DNA from: Runella zeae DSM 19591
GTDB lineage: Bacteria > Bacteroidota > Bacteroidia > Cytophagales > Spirosomataceae
Direction: 5' to 3'
Assembly (NCBI RefSeq): GCF_000423565.1
Contig: NZ_AUIF01000041.1
Location: forward strand, 41,120 to 105,119
DNA: 64,000 nucleotides
Positions 16,727 to 26,121 of this stretch are shown in pieces (position 1 is the first letter of the stretch; every line of letters begins with the position of its first letter). The notes under the pieces are model-generated. The model saw only the letters and a program-made list of their open reading frames with translations, was not told where the DNA came from and did not search any database. The position numbers and the translations under genes were made by a program.

Positions 16727-17665
16727 CTATATTTTGTTGAAAATTGCGAGGAGCGATTTCTTTGCGGCGCTATCGGGTACTTTTACTAAAACGGCTCGCC
16801 ATTCACTAGCCAACTTTTTGGTTGACTTTTGATCTGCTGCGTCCATTTCTTTGATGCTGTCGATAGGAAGAGCGCCTAATTCTTCTTTTAAATTATTGAC
16901 AAAAAAAGCAGCATTTTTGCCATTAGGATACTTTTTGAGATAATTGCCAGCTTTGTTCATGGCTCTTTCGAGTACACATACCCAATAGCCTTCACATTCT
17001 CCCCCTATTTCTAAATTACTTGCTTCAAAGGCTACTTGTTCTTTAAGGGGCGTATTGACAGGAATGCTGCTTTCTAATTTCCAAAGAAGTTGAGGGTCAA
17101 GAAAATAGCCTGCATTGCCATAGTCGGAGTAATAAACATAGTTTTTGTGAGTGCTTACCCAAGTTTTCAATTTGGTATTATCGGGCTGAACAGTACGAGC
17201 TATTTTCTGAATACATAGCAACCGATAAAGTTCTAATTCTGCGATTTGAAGAGAAGTGAAATTTTTGTCATTTTTAAGACTCATAATCCATTTTTCTACT
17301 TCAAGGTTGGGACTGCTATCTTCTTCAGGACGCAACATATAGGCACGTGCCACCTCCAATAGAATTGTATGGAGTGGCTTTTGGTCAATTATTTTTGCTT
17401 GACTGGTAACAATCCACCCTATCTTGCCCGTACTGCTACTTATTTTGAGGGCTTTACCATTGCGAGATTTTTCTAATAATTTTACACTACTACCGATGCC
17501 AACTGAGCCATTAGGTTTACTAGTCAATGAAGGCTCTTGATAAAGAGAGGTGGCGGGGCGTGTAATCACCAATTCTTGAGCAATGGCACTATTTACTAAA
17601 CCCCACGAGATAAAAATAGAGCATACGATGCTCATCTCAAATATAAATCTCTTTATAAATGGCAT
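16727..17665 (-). CDS. Exported SH3-like domain protein of unknown function
   Basis: The chosen start gives 312 residues with a signal peptide beginning MPFIKRFIFEMSIVCSIF and ending near AIAQ. A bacterial SH3-like domain follows (about residues 35-95, with TSLYQEPS, VKLLEKS and GKIGWI), a fold that often binds peptidoglycan or peptides. The remaining 200 residues are mostly helical and not recognised; they include a Cys pair in GGECEGYWVCVLE. The frame extends upstream to 17764, but those residues overlap the preceding gene and spoil the leader. An alternative ATG at 17635 lies one base after the stop of the upstream gene and also gives a hydrophobic leader, without the Lys-Arg. The two genes are co-transcribed and overlapping. 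Confidence 0.7.
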   Translation of the reverse strand: MPFIKRFIFEMSIVCSIFISWGLVNSAIAQELVITRPATSLYQEPSLTSKPNGSVGIGSSVKLLEKSRNGKALKISSSTGKIGWIVTSQAKIIDQKPLHTILLEVARAYMLRPEEDSSPNLEVEKWIMSLKNDKNFTSLQIAELELYRLLCIQKIARTVQPDNTKLKTWVSTHKNYVYYSDYGNAGYFLDPQLLWKLESSIPVNTPLKEQVAFEASNLEIGGECEGYWVCVLERAMNKAGNYLKKYPNGKNAAFFVNNLKEELGALPIDSIKEMDAADQKSTKKLASEWRAVLVKVPDSAAKKSLLAIFNKI

Positions 17666-18308
17666 ATTGGTTGGGTTTGAAAGATTTAAGTTTAAAAAGT
17701 GGTTTTTTCCCAATATTGAAACGAGATACTTTGTCGTTGGTTGCTTTGCCTTTATCAGGCTCAAGCCACTGACCTTGGGTTAGCTCACCTACGCCAGTGC
17801 TGAGATTGAAGTCATATTTACGAAATTGATTGTTGTGGGTAGAGGCACTTGTATAAGTAGCACCAATCAATGCCCAGTCATTGTTTTGGAAACGCCAACG
17901 ATAATCATAGCCCCAACGGTCGGCGCTGCCTCCGTAAAACTGCACCAATAAAGTGCCGCGTTCGATGACCAATCCTGCCCAAGGGTCGCCAAAGACCCCT
18001 CCTTCGTTGGAGAGCAAAATAGATTCGTTGGATTGCACTGAAAGCTTATAGCTGCCGTCAGTTTGCTTGAAAGCTACCCACAAGATTCTGGGGTTTTGGT
18101 CATTGTCAGTTTCTTTGAGATTTTTGACGGTGACATCACTTTCGATGACCACTGCAAGATCGGGTAAGTTATCTTTGTTTAAATCCCCTACCGCTTGTTC
18201 CAAAATATGCCAACCTTTGGGGACAAATGACTCCGTTTTGGTGCCAGAAGAGGGTAGAATAGGATATTGATAAATCTGAAAAAACAACAAAAAAAACAAT
18301 GCGTTCAT
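17637..18308 (-). CDS. Exported FG-GAP-like protein of unknown function
   Basis: Starting at the ATG at 18308 the product has 223 residues with a short hydrophobic leader (MNALFFLLFFQIYQYPILP). A calcium-binding FG-GAP-like motif is visible in GDLNKDNLPDLAVV, as in secreted beta-propeller proteins, but only one copy is present. The rest is beta-rich and unassigned. A TTG eight codons upstream lies within the promoter's -7 box, which rules it out. It is the first gene of a two-gene unit with the SH3-like protein, whose start overlaps its end. A joint envelope function is likely but unknown. Confidence 0.65.
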   Translation of the reverse strand: MNALFFLLFFQIYQYPILPSSGTKTESFVPKGWHILEQAVGDLNKDNLPDLAVVIESDVTVKNLKETDNDQNPRILWVAFKQTDGSYKLSVQSNESILLSNEGGVFGDPWAGLVIERGTLLVQFYGGSADRWGYDYRWRFQNNDWALIGATYTSASTHNNQFRKYDFNLSTGVGELTQGQWLEPDKGKATNDKVSRFNIGKKPLFKLKSFKPNQYAIYKEIYI

Positions 18309-18329
18309 AATGTAAAAATCAAGTTTTGC

Positions 18330-18360
18330 CAAAAATATACGTCAGCGATTCTTTTTGCAA
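18330..18360 (-). promoter_or_regulatory. Promoter of the leftward two-gene unit (TTG-N20-TATTTTTG)
   Basis: On the reverse strand TTG (18358-18360) is followed after exactly 20 bases by TATTTTTG (18330-18337). The ATG at 18308 lies 21 bases further, which fixes the start of the FG-GAP-like gene. Confidence 0.75.
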
Positions 18361-18502
18361 CATCATCTTTTAGAATAAATATCGGACTTCCGTGGTTTTC
18401 TTATTAAGGCCTACTTGGAGTGGCTTCTATTGCTTCTTAAGCCTTAAAATGCGCGATTTGGGCAGGTCACAAACATAAATATTCTTAAAGTTGGAAAATA
18501 TG

Positions 18503-18533
18503 TTGAGCCTCTCCGTGCTAAATCCTAACTTTG
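18503..18533 (+). promoter_or_regulatory. Promoter of purL (TTG-N20-TAACTTTG)
   Basis: TTG at 18503-18505 and TAACTTTG at 18526-18533 are separated by exactly 20 bases, matching the Bacteroidota consensus. The leader to the GTG at 18566 would be about 25 bases. Confidence 0.75.
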
Positions 18534-18565
18534 CAGCGTGATATAGTCACATAATCGGTGTCATC

Positions 18566-20854
18566 GTGGCACTGCTGGTTAATTTCTCAATTACAAATCC
18601 CCCACTCGTGGAACACGTCGAACAACTTCCTACCGTCGAAACTGCCAAGAAATTGGGTATTCTTCCCGAAGAATTTGAACAAATCAAGCAGATACTAGGC
18701 CGTACGCCCAACTTTACCGAATTGAGTATTTTTTCGGTGATGTGGTCTGAGCACTGCTCTTATAAAAACTCTATCGTATGGCTCAAGACTCTCCCCCGCG
18801 ACTCTGACCGAATGCTTGCCAAAGCTGGCGAAGAAAATGCTGGTTTGGTAGATATCGGAGACGGGCTGGCTTGTAGCTTCAAAATCGAATCTCACAATCA
18901 CCCTTCGGCCTTGGAACCTTATCAAGGAGCCGCTACGGGGGTAGGTGGTATCAATCGTGATATTTTTACGATGGGTGCGCGCCCAATTGCACAGTTGAAC
19001 TCTCTGCGTTTTGGAGATCCCAAATTGGCCAAAACAAAGTGGCTCGTCAAAGGAGTTGTCAAAGGAATTGGTGATTATGGCAATGCTTTTGGGATTCCGA
19101 CGGTCGGAGGAGAGGTATTTTTTGACGAATGTTACAATACCAATCCCCTCGTCAATGCTTTTTCGGCGGGTATAGTCGAAGTAGGTAAGGTAGCCAAAGC
19201 CATTAGCTATGGCGTAGGCAATCCGGTGTTTATTGTAGGCTCGGCTACGGGCAAAGACGGAATTGGCGGGGCGAGTTTTGCTTCAGAAGATATTTCCGAA
19301 AAATCGACCGAAAAATTGCCCGCTGTGCAGGTAGGAGATCCTTTTATGGAAAAACTACTTTTGGAAGCTACCCTCGAAATCATCGAAACAGGCTACGTAG
19401 TGGGTATTCAGGATATGGGAGCGGCAGGTATTATTTGCTCTACTTCCGAAATGAGTGCCAAAGGGGAGCATGGGATGGTGATTGATTTAGACAAAGTACC
19501 TACCCGCCAAGCCAATATGAAAGGCTGGGAGATTTTGCTTTCGGAGTCGCAAGAGCGGATGCTAGTGGTAGTAGAAAAAGGCAAAGAAGATATTATAAAA
19601 GGGATTTTTGATAAATGGGATTTGCACTGTGCGCAGATTGGCGAAGTAGTAGAAGGTGGCAGATTGCATTTCTTCCAACACGGCGAGCTTATCGCCGACG
19701 TACCAGCGCATGACTTGGTGCTGGGGGGCGGCGCACCTCAATATCACCGCGAATACCGCGAACCTGCGTACTATCAAGAGTTTAAAAAGTTTGATGCTGA
19801 GGCTATTGCTGATGTGGCGGGAGAGGAAATTGCCAAAGTAGCTAAACATCTTTTGTCGCATCCAAACATCGCCTCTAAAAAGTGGGTATATGAGCAGTAT
19901 GACTCTACGGTAGGTACGGCCAATCGTAGTACCAACCGCCCCTCTGACTCGGGGGTGGTACGTATCAGAGATGTAAAACGTCCCCATTATCAGAAGTCTA
20001 TTGCGATGACGGTAGATTGCAACGCGCGCTATGTAAATGCCGATCCTTTTGTGGGGGCGCAAATAGCAGTGGCCGAAGCTGCTCGTAACCTTGTATGTAC
20101 GGGTGCCGAGCCTTTGGCGGTTACAAACAACCTCAACTTTGGAAACCCATATGTGCCAGAAGTTTATTGGCAGTTTGTGAATGCCGTAAAAGGAATGGGC
20201 GAAGCCTGTAAAAAATTCGGCACGCCAGTAACGGGCGGAAACGTAAGTTTTTATAATCAATCTTCGGACGACGGGCCCGTGTTTCCAACGCCAACCATTG
20301 GGATGATTGGTTTGATTGAAAAACCTGAAAAGCAGATGACCCTTGATTTCAAAAACGAAGGTGATTTGATTTATTTGGTCGGTCAGTCTCAAAACGATAT
20401 TGCTTCTTCTGAGTACTTGTATTCTTATCGTGGGATAAAGGCTTCGCCTGCGCCTGCTTTTGACTTAGACGAAGAATTTGCGCTTCAGCAGGCTGTCGGT
20501 ACTTTGATAGAAAAACAATTGATACAGTCAGCGCACGATTTGTCGGACGGTGGTTTGTTTGTGGCGTTGGCTGAAGCAGCCATGCCGCGCGGTTTGGGCT
20601 TTGAAATTACGTCAATGGACGATTATCGCAAAGATGCTTTCTTGTTTGGAGAAGCACAAAGCCGTGTGTTAGTGAGTGTTAGTCCTGAAAAACAAGCCGA
20701 ATTCCAGCAGATTGTGGGTGGTACGCTCAAAACTCCCCATGCTTTATTGGGGAAAGTGACGGCTAAAGGTTTTGTAGTTGATGGTCAAACGATTGTTACT
20801 AGCGAAGAAGCCAAAGACTTGTATGATAATTCGTTGGGCAAAATAATGGCCTAA
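18566..20854 (+). CDS. purL: Phosphoribosylformylglycinamidine synthase subunit II
   Basis: The 762-residue product is the small-type PurL, which converts FGAR to FGAM with ATP in de novo purine synthesis, using ammonia from PurQ and the PurS adaptor. Family signatures are clear: RTPNFTELSIFSVMWSEHCSYKNS near the N-terminus, FKIESHNHPSALEPYQGAATGVGG for nucleotide binding, and GNVSFYNQS and SDGGLFVALAEAA in the C-terminal half. No ATG is available before the conserved N-terminus; the first GTG at 18566 fits the promoter spacing, and a second GTG at 18608 is an alternative. PurS and PurQ are not in this window. It is a single-gene unit between a consensus promoter and a strong terminator. Confidence 0.95.
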   Translation: MALLVNFSITNPPLVEHVEQLPTVETAKKLGILPEEFEQIKQILGRTPNFTELSIFSVMWSEHCSYKNSIVWLKTLPRDSDRMLAKAGEENAGLVDIGDGLACSFKIESHNHPSALEPYQGAATGVGGINRDIFTMGARPIAQLNSLRFGDPKLAKTKWLVKGVVKGIGDYGNAFGIPTVGGEVFFDECYNTNPLVNAFSAGIVEVGKVAKAISYGVGNPVFIVGSATGKDGIGGASFASEDISEKSTEKLPAVQVGDPFMEKLLLEATLEIIETGYVVGIQDMGAAGIICSTSEMSAKGEHGMVIDLDKVPTRQANMKGWEILLSESQERMLVVVEKGKEDIIKGIFDKWDLHCAQIGEVVEGGRLHFFQHGELIADVPAHDLVLGGGAPQYHREYREPAYYQEFKKFDAEAIADVAGEEIAKVAKHLLSHPNIASKKWVYEQYDSTVGTANRSTNRPSDSGVVRIRDVKRPHYQKSIAMTVDCNARYVNADPFVGAQIAVAEAARNLVCTGAEPLAVTNNLNFGNPYVPEVYWQFVNAVKGMGEACKKFGTPVTGGNVSFYNQSSDDGPVFPTPTIGMIGLIEKPEKQMTLDFKNEGDLIYLVGQSQNDIASSEYLYSYRGIKASPAPAFDLDEEFALQQAVGTLIEKQLIQSAHDLSDGGLFVALAEAAMPRGLGFEITSMDDYRKDAFLFGEAQSRVLVSVSPEKQAEFQQIVGGTLKTPHALLGKVTAKGFVVDGQTIVTSEEAKDLYDNSLGKIMA

Positions 20855-20876
20855 GTGAATGCGATTTAGTACTTAC

Positions 20877-20912
20877 AAAAATAGGCGGCTCTTGTGGGAG
20901 CCGCCTATTTTT
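20877..20912. terminator. Bidirectional terminator between purL and the Gfo/Idh gene
   Basis: A perfect 15-bp stem (arms 20877-20891 and 20898-20912, core TAGGCGGCTC) with a 6-base loop has an A-run on the left and T-run on the right, so it can end transcription from both sides. Confidence 0.9.
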
Positions 20913-20927
20913 GTGAATATCAAATTT

Positions 20928-22259
20928 CTAGTATTTAAACGGTTTGCCTCCCGCCAATACTTCCTGACTTTTTTCATCAAAAGTAACGCGCTGACCAGTT
21001 CGGTAAGCGGCATTGGCCATAATCGTCGCAATCGAATGCTGATAACCTGCCTCAATTGGAGCATTGGGCTGCTTGCGACTACGAACACACTCCATCCAGT
21101 TTTTGATATGATTGAAGGTGAGTTCATCTCCGCCAGTGTTGGCATCAGTCGCTACTTTTACTCCTTCTAATTTCATAGGTTTGAGCAAATTGGCGCTTAG
21201 TCCCATGGCTTTTGCTTCGCGCTCGCGCAAGCCTCCAGTATCGCTGATTTCGTTGGTATCGAGATTGATCATCCCCCCGTTTGAATAATAAAGCTCTTTG
21301 GTTTCGCCGGCAGAGTTGGAGAAACGGCTCGTAAACTGTACTTGAAAACCAGAGGTGGGGTCGTTGAGTGGGCCATAGTCAAACACTACTGTAAGTGTAT
21401 CGGCGTTGGTACGGCCGTCTTTCCATTGATAAATACCGCCATTGGCAACCGCCGAGCGTGGGTGAGGTAGGCCACTAAACCAGTGTACAGTATCGATTTG
21501 GTGGCTCATCCATTGGCCCGGAATCCCTGATGAATAAGGCCAGAAAAGACGATATTCGAGGTATTTACGAGCATCGAATGCTGCTTTGGGGCGATTGAGC
21601 TGATAGCGTACCCAATCTACATCCGATTCTTTGAGGGTTTTGGTAAGTTCGGTGCGGCGCCAGCGGCCAGGCTGATTGACGTTCCACATCAATTCCACCA
21701 TAACGATAGGCCCAAACTTACCCGATTTGATAAATTCATCGGCAGCCCAATAATTAGCACCGCTACGGCGTTGTGAGCCAATCTGCACAATTTTACCAGA
21801 TGATTTCACGGCTTTCAACACGGCGCGGTTGTCTTCCATGGTTTCGGCTAGGGGCTTTTCGGCATATACATCACAGCCTGCTTTTACGGCTTCAATGGTA
21901 TGGAGCGCGTGCTGAAAGTCGGCAGTACTCAAAAACACCGCATCTACGATGCGTGCATCATACATTTCTTCGTTGTTACGAAATACTTTCACATCTCCGC
22001 CCAATTGTTTATCCAAAAATGCTTTTCCTTCTTCGCGGCGGCGATTCCAGATGTCGGAAAGAGCCGTCATTTCAAAGTTCATTTTTTTAGACAATTCCTT
22101 GAAAGGCCCTACGTGCGACGAACGGTGACGGTCAGAGAATCCCACTACGCCCACGCGTACGCGGTCGTTGGCTCCGATGATTTTTGAATAGCTAGTAGCC
22201 GACATAGCTGTTGCGGCACTGGCTAGTACTGATTTTTTGATAAAGTCACGTCTTTCCAT
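20928..22259 (-). CDS. Gfo/Idh/MocA-family oxidoreductase with Tat-type leader
   Basis: The 443-residue protein begins with a twin-arginine leader (MERRDFIKKSVLASAATAMS), so it is probably exported folded to the periplasm with its nucleotide bound. The Rossmann region (VRVGVVGFSDRH) and the dinucleotide-domain motif YAEKPLAE, which holds the conserved Lys of the family, are visible, followed by the long C-terminal substrate domain. These enzymes oxidise or reduce sugars and cyclitols. The upstream partner encodes a tandem DUF1080 protein. DUF1080 proteins are 3-keto-disaccharide hydrolases, so this enzyme may form or consume 3-keto-sugars in the same pathway. The gap to that gene is 92 bases. 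Confidence 0.9.
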   Translation of the reverse strand: MERRDFIKKSVLASAATAMSATSYSKIIGANDRVRVGVVGFSDRHRSSHVGPFKELSKKMNFEMTALSDIWNRRREEGKAFLDKQLGGDVKVFRNNEEMYDARIVDAVFLSTADFQHALHTIEAVKAGCDVYAEKPLAETMEDNRAVLKAVKSSGKIVQIGSQRRSGANYWAADEFIKSGKFGPIVMVELMWNVNQPGRWRRTELTKTLKESDVDWVRYQLNRPKAAFDARKYLEYRLFWPYSSGIPGQWMSHQIDTVHWFSGLPHPRSAVANGGIYQWKDGRTNADTLTVVFDYGPLNDPTSGFQVQFTSRFSNSAGETKELYYSNGGMINLDTNEISDTGGLREREAKAMGLSANLLKPMKLEGVKVATDANTGGDELTFNHIKNWMECVRSRKQPNAPIEAGYQHSIATIMANAAYRTGQRVTFDEKSQEVLAGGKPFKY

Positions 22260-22351
22260 GATATAAGTGAATGTGCTAAGTTGAAAATTAGGTAATGATT
22301 GCTTACAAAAATGAACGTTATTTAATGATACTCCAAAAAAAGAGGGTTAGG

Positions 22352-23791
22352 CTATTTTAGCTCCCGAATCTTGATACTACGATAGCTCACTACATCGCCG
22401 TGGTCTTGGAGTAAGATGGGGCCTTTTTCGGCCGAACCAAATTTGTCGCCCCATATGGCATATTTACTGCGCTGAACGAGGGCCTTGAAAAAGTCTGAGT
22501 TTCGGGTGTATTCTACTACCTTATAGCCGTTGAGGTAATGCTCCACGCGGTTGTTGGGATAGACCACGATACGGCCCATGTTCCAATCGCCAATTTTTTT
22601 GATTGAATTTTTTCTGGCTCCTACTTTGTCGGCCGGAATAAGGTCATATAGCGAGCCAATCGTGCGATTTCCGCCCGCGCCCATTTTGGCGTCAGGATGC
22701 TTGGCATCATCTAATACCTGAAACTCTAAACCAATCGCCGAACCTTTTTGGGCATGTTCGGCAGGTACAACCATCGGTTGCCCTGGTTTGAATTCATGGG
22801 TATACTGGAGCAATTCACGCACAAAATATTTCACACCTGAGTTGGCACCTTCAGTGAGTTTAAACTGAAATGTGAGTTCGAAAGCGCCAAATTCGTCAGT
22901 AGTAATGATATCGCCGCCGTTGGTAGATTCGCCACCGTCGCCTTTATCGACCGTCAAAACACCATCTTTAATGTTCCAGCCACTTTTGGGGAATTCTGTT
23001 TTGTAAGCGCCGCGCCAGCCTTTAGTGGTCTGACCGTCCCACAACAAACGATAGCCTTGGGCTTTTTCGGCCTCCGAGATATTGTTGACCATCCAGTTTT
23101 CGATACGAATATCACTGGCGGGTGAGGGCTGCAAATTGGTAGTTTGAATACGTACATTTTTCCAACGAACTTGCTTTCCAGCTTCATTGGCGCGATTTCC
23201 TATGGAGTGAACTTGCAAGCAAATAAAGCCGCTTGGGGTCAAATCGTCGATTACATGCGAAATCTCGACTCCATTTACAAAAGTACGAAGGCTATTTCCA
23301 ATGGCTTCGATGCGGTATTTGTTCCATTGATTGTTGCGCAAAAACACGCCTTTTGATTTGGGATTGGCATCGGGGACATACAACCATCCGCGACGTGCTT
23401 CGTCGTAGATTCCTCCCGAATAGTCGCGGTCGCTCGCATCGATTTCCATTTGATAGCCATGCACGCGCCCATTGTTGTAGTCGGGTTTTGATAATGACCG
23501 AAACTGAATCCCCGAATTGAGCCCTTCATCGACGTTTACCTCGCATTCAAAAATGAAATCGCCGTAGTCTTTTTCGGTAGTCAAAAAGGAGTTTGGGGTA
23601 TTAGGGACAGCCGTTCCGACAATCACGCCATTTTGTACTTCATATTTGGCTTGGCCATTGAGCTGTTTCCAGCCTTTGAGGGTTTTTCCGTCAAAGAGAG
23701 GAGTCCAATTGTTTTTTTGTGCTGATACACTTGGAATCAGTCCAACACTCAGAAGAGCCATAAAAGCTCCCATCGCAAATAACTTTTTCAT
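22352..23791 (-). CDS. Exported protein with two DUF1080 (3-keto-disaccharide hydrolase) domains
   Basis: A signal peptide (about residues 1-24) is followed by two DUF1080 domains of the concanavalin-like fold, at about 30-215 (PLFDGKTLKGWKQLNG, LNSGIQFRS, HGYQMEIDAS) and 245-478 (LLWDGQTTKGWRGAYK, GANSGVKYFV, LEFQVLDDAKHPDAKMG). Most family members have one domain; the duplication makes this 479-residue protein about twice normal size. The family acts on 3-keto-glycosides after a dehydrogenase has oxidised the sugar. It is the first gene of a unit with the Gfo/Idh oxidoreductase, which fits such a two-step path in the periplasm. The natural substrate is not visible. Confidence 0.88.
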   Translation of the reverse strand: MKKLFAMGAFMALLSVGLIPSVSAQKNNWTPLFDGKTLKGWKQLNGQAKYEVQNGVIVGTAVPNTPNSFLTTEKDYGDFIFECEVNVDEGLNSGIQFRSLSKPDYNNGRVHGYQMEIDASDRDYSGGIYDEARRGWLYVPDANPKSKGVFLRNNQWNKYRIEAIGNSLRTFVNGVEISHVIDDLTPSGFICLQVHSIGNRANEAGKQVRWKNVRIQTTNLQPSPASDIRIENWMVNNISEAEKAQGYRLLWDGQTTKGWRGAYKTEFPKSGWNIKDGVLTVDKGDGGESTNGGDIITTDEFGAFELTFQFKLTEGANSGVKYFVRELLQYTHEFKPGQPMVVPAEHAQKGSAIGLEFQVLDDAKHPDAKMGAGGNRTIGSLYDLIPADKVGARKNSIKKIGDWNMGRIVVYPNNRVEHYLNGYKVVEYTRNSDFFKALVQRSKYAIWGDKFGSAEKGPILLQDHGDVVSYRSIKIRELK

Positions 23792-24104
23792 TATTAATAT
23801 TTAGCTTGAATAATATTAGTTTGAGGCAAGCATACTTTTTTCCGAACGTTCTATTGGGGCTATGATATGCTTATATCTTCTTGATAATAAGATACAAGTG
23901 CGCACTTTCTACCCTGCTAAATTTTGTAAGAACTGTGCTTTAAGGGCATTAAATCCATTTTTTAGAAATAGAAACTCCTCATTCTATTCTTTGTTCTGGA
24001 AAAATAGGGTGGCATTTTTTACGTTTTCTTCCATACTATTTATCAAATGAGAAGTGTTTACTTTGCAGCTAAAATATCGACCTTTTAACTCCCCACTTTG
24101 CCCG
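23792..24104. other. 313-base non-coding gap between divergent genes
   Basis: The stretch is AT-rich and shows no convincing coding frame. A 7-base partial -7 match (TTACTTTG, 24059-24066) stands about 40 bases before the EEP gene. No repeat or terminator is seen. Confidence 0.4.
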
Positions 24105-25190
24105 ATGAAATTCAAAACCTCCTTTTTTACTCGATTATACCAACTATTTCTAGGATATACATTGCTGGTATATGCGTTGGTATATTTTGCATTTTCGGGG
24201 CATTGGATAGTAGGTTTTTTGATGATTACCTTCCCAGTTGTGTTGTTGATTCATTTTCTTTTCTGCCTTTTTTGGCTGTTTTTCAAGCCTCGCAATGCCC
24301 TACTTCCTGCTTTAGGAGTACTGCTGAGTTTTCCTTTTTGGCCGCGTACTTTTGGATGGCATTCGGCTCCCGCAGAAACGGGCAAAGAAATTTCGGTTTT
24401 GAGTTACAATGTCATGTCTTTTGATGTGGGAGGGTATTTAAACCAAAAACAACTGTCCAATGCGCGCAATCTGATAGATTGGACTAAGACCAAAGAGGTG
24501 GATATCAAATGTTTACAAGAATTTTATAACAACAGTAAAAGTGAGTATTTCAATACCTTAAATCAATTTAAGGCAGTCAATCACCCCTATCATGCCTCCC
24601 TTTATGGAAGTCCCAATCAAAGTGAACACAATTATTTTGGACTGGTGATTTTGTCGAAATACCCGATTGTAAAAACGCGCAACAAGGTTTTTGAGAATCA
24701 AAATGGTATGGTCTATGCCGATATTAAGATTGAAAAAGACACAATTAGGGTCATCAATGTACACCTTCGCTCCATGATTGTCCGCTTTGGCGGAATCAAA
24801 GAAGCCTATAAAGGGAAAGATTATCAACAAGGAAAATCCGAAACCCGTAAAGTCTTAGGAAAACTTAAGAGAGGTTTTATTCACCATGAAAAAGAAGTCG
24901 AACAACTCATGGAATGGATTAACCAAAGCCCGCATCCCGTGATGGTTTGTGGCGACTTCAACGAAACGCCTTACAACTATGCTTATGGGCAAGTCCGTAA
25001 ACGTTTGTCTAATGCTTTTGAAGAAGCAGGTACGGGCTTTGGTTTTTCATATAAAAACGCCCCTAAGTTTATTCGGATTGATAATCAGTTTTTTGACCCT
25101 AAAAAACTTGAAGCGTTAGATTTTCAAACACTTAGTGAGGTCAAATACTCCGACCATTATCCGATTGTAGGGCGTTATAAGTTGTTGTAA
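24105..25190 (+). CDS. Membrane-anchored endonuclease/exonuclease/phosphatase-family protein
   Basis: The 361-residue product starts with three transmembrane helices (about residues 8-95) and continues with an EEP-fold catalytic domain. Its catalytic motifs are visible: SYNVMSFD, CLQEFYNN with the metal-binding Glu, NVHLRS, CGDFNETPYN with the Asp/Asn pair, and SDHYPIVG with the terminal Asp-His. EEP enzymes cut phosphodiester or phosphate-ester bonds in nucleic acids, lipids or sugars. The membrane part places the active domain at the periplasmic face, as in the YafD-like group. The frame could start 17 codons upstream at a TTG-type codon, but the ATG gives a clean first helix. Its last 16 bases overlap the convergent gene. 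Confidence 0.85.
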   Translation: MKFKTSFFTRLYQLFLGYTLLVYALVYFAFSGHWIVGFLMITFPVVLLIHFLFCLFWLFFKPRNALLPALGVLLSFPFWPRTFGWHSAPAETGKEISVLSYNVMSFDVGGYLNQKQLSNARNLIDWTKTKEVDIKCLQEFYNNSKSEYFNTLNQFKAVNHPYHASLYGSPNQSEHNYFGLVILSKYPIVKTRNKVFENQNGMVYADIKIEKDTIRVINVHLRSMIVRFGGIKEAYKGKDYQQGKSETRKVLGKLKRGFIHHEKEVEQLMEWINQSPHPVMVCGDFNETPYNYAYGQVRKRLSNAFEEAGTGFGFSYKNAPKFIRIDNQFFDPKKLEALDFQTLSEVKYSDHYPIVGRYKLL

Positions 25191-25918
25191 TATTCAAAAA
25201 CCTTGGCCAAATCAGTACGAGATTTGAGATTGAGACTATTGGTTTTGATGAATTTTTCAACATCATCAGCACGGTCGGCAAGCGCATCCAATACTTTCTT
25301 CTTAGAGGTAGTCAGAGGAAAGAGCGTATTGCCTTTGACTACATAGTATTGGCTTGTTTTGACGAGTTTGGTGTCTTTGCTCCCTACCGAAAGCGCTTCG
25401 TTGAAGTTGGGTTTGATGATATTTAGTTTCGTAAACTCCACAAGTGAGATTCGACCGCCGGCCACCAATTCCAAAAAACCTTGAAGGTTGTCTTCACTGC
25501 GGAAACTTCGGGCGTTTAGAAAAATGCGCCGCTGGGGAGATTCTAGCGTAAAAAAACGAATTTGATTACCCTTCACAGCTCTAATATCTTTCGCATCATT
25601 GGCTTTGAGTTCTAGCTCATTGGTATATAAATCTAGGCGTAAAGGTACATTGGCGATGCTGTCACCTTCGCGTCCGGGAGCACCTATCTTTTGAAACAAT
25701 TTGACGCTACCTAGAGTCCAAGTTGAATCCAAATAAGAATCCCCCACTACGCTCCCTTTGGAGCCTTTGATGTCAAAAAAAGCGAGACTTGTATTATTGG
25801 CTGACATCACTGCGAGACCTTCACGATTGATGGCATCGCGGGTAGTAGCGGTCATTTGCTGGGCGATGCTTGTGAGAGAAAACACAAATGATAAAAAAAG
25901 GGTGTTGATGATTTTCAT
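25175..25918 (-). CDS. Exported protein of unknown function
   Basis: The 247-residue product carries a signal peptide (MKIINTLFLSFVFSLTSIAQ) and a mixed alpha/beta body rich in Leu, Lys and Asn, with no domain recognised. The pattern of paired strands in the middle, the two-stage ending 'KKKVLDALADRADDVEKF' and 'LAKVFEYYNNL', and the single-gene setting resemble many Bacteroidota periplasmic hypotheticals. Its 3' end overlaps the convergent EEP gene by 16 bases, so the final codons of each are read on both strands. No function is proposed. Confidence 0.7.
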   Translation of the reverse strand: MKIINTLFLSFVFSLTSIAQQMTATTRDAINREGLAVMSANNTSLAFFDIKGSKGSVVGDSYLDSTWTLGSVKLFQKIGAPGREGDSIANVPLRLDLYTNELELKANDAKDIRAVKGNQIRFFTLESPQRRIFLNARSFRSEDNLQGFLELVAGGRISLVEFTKLNIIKPNFNEALSVGSKDTKLVKTSQYYVVKGNTLFPLTTSKKKVLDALADRADDVEKFIKTNSLNLKSRTDLAKVFEYYNNL

Positions 25919-26121
25919 GGTGAGTAGTAAATAAAAGGTAGTTGGTAAAAATAGATATAAACTGGCTAATTGTCATAGGGCCTTTTGAAATAATGAAAAA
26001 AATAAAACGACTAAAACATTAAAACTATTCATATTCGCCTGTTTTTATAATTAAAGCTTTAGGGACATGCTTGATTTTTTTGTTGGCTATGTGTAAGTTG
26101 TCGCCACAAACCCTCCACCTT

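Noticed and set aside
19562..20392. 276-residue reverse-strand frame inside purL
   Set aside because: It lies fully within a well-conserved gene and shows no domain; it is an antisense shadow.
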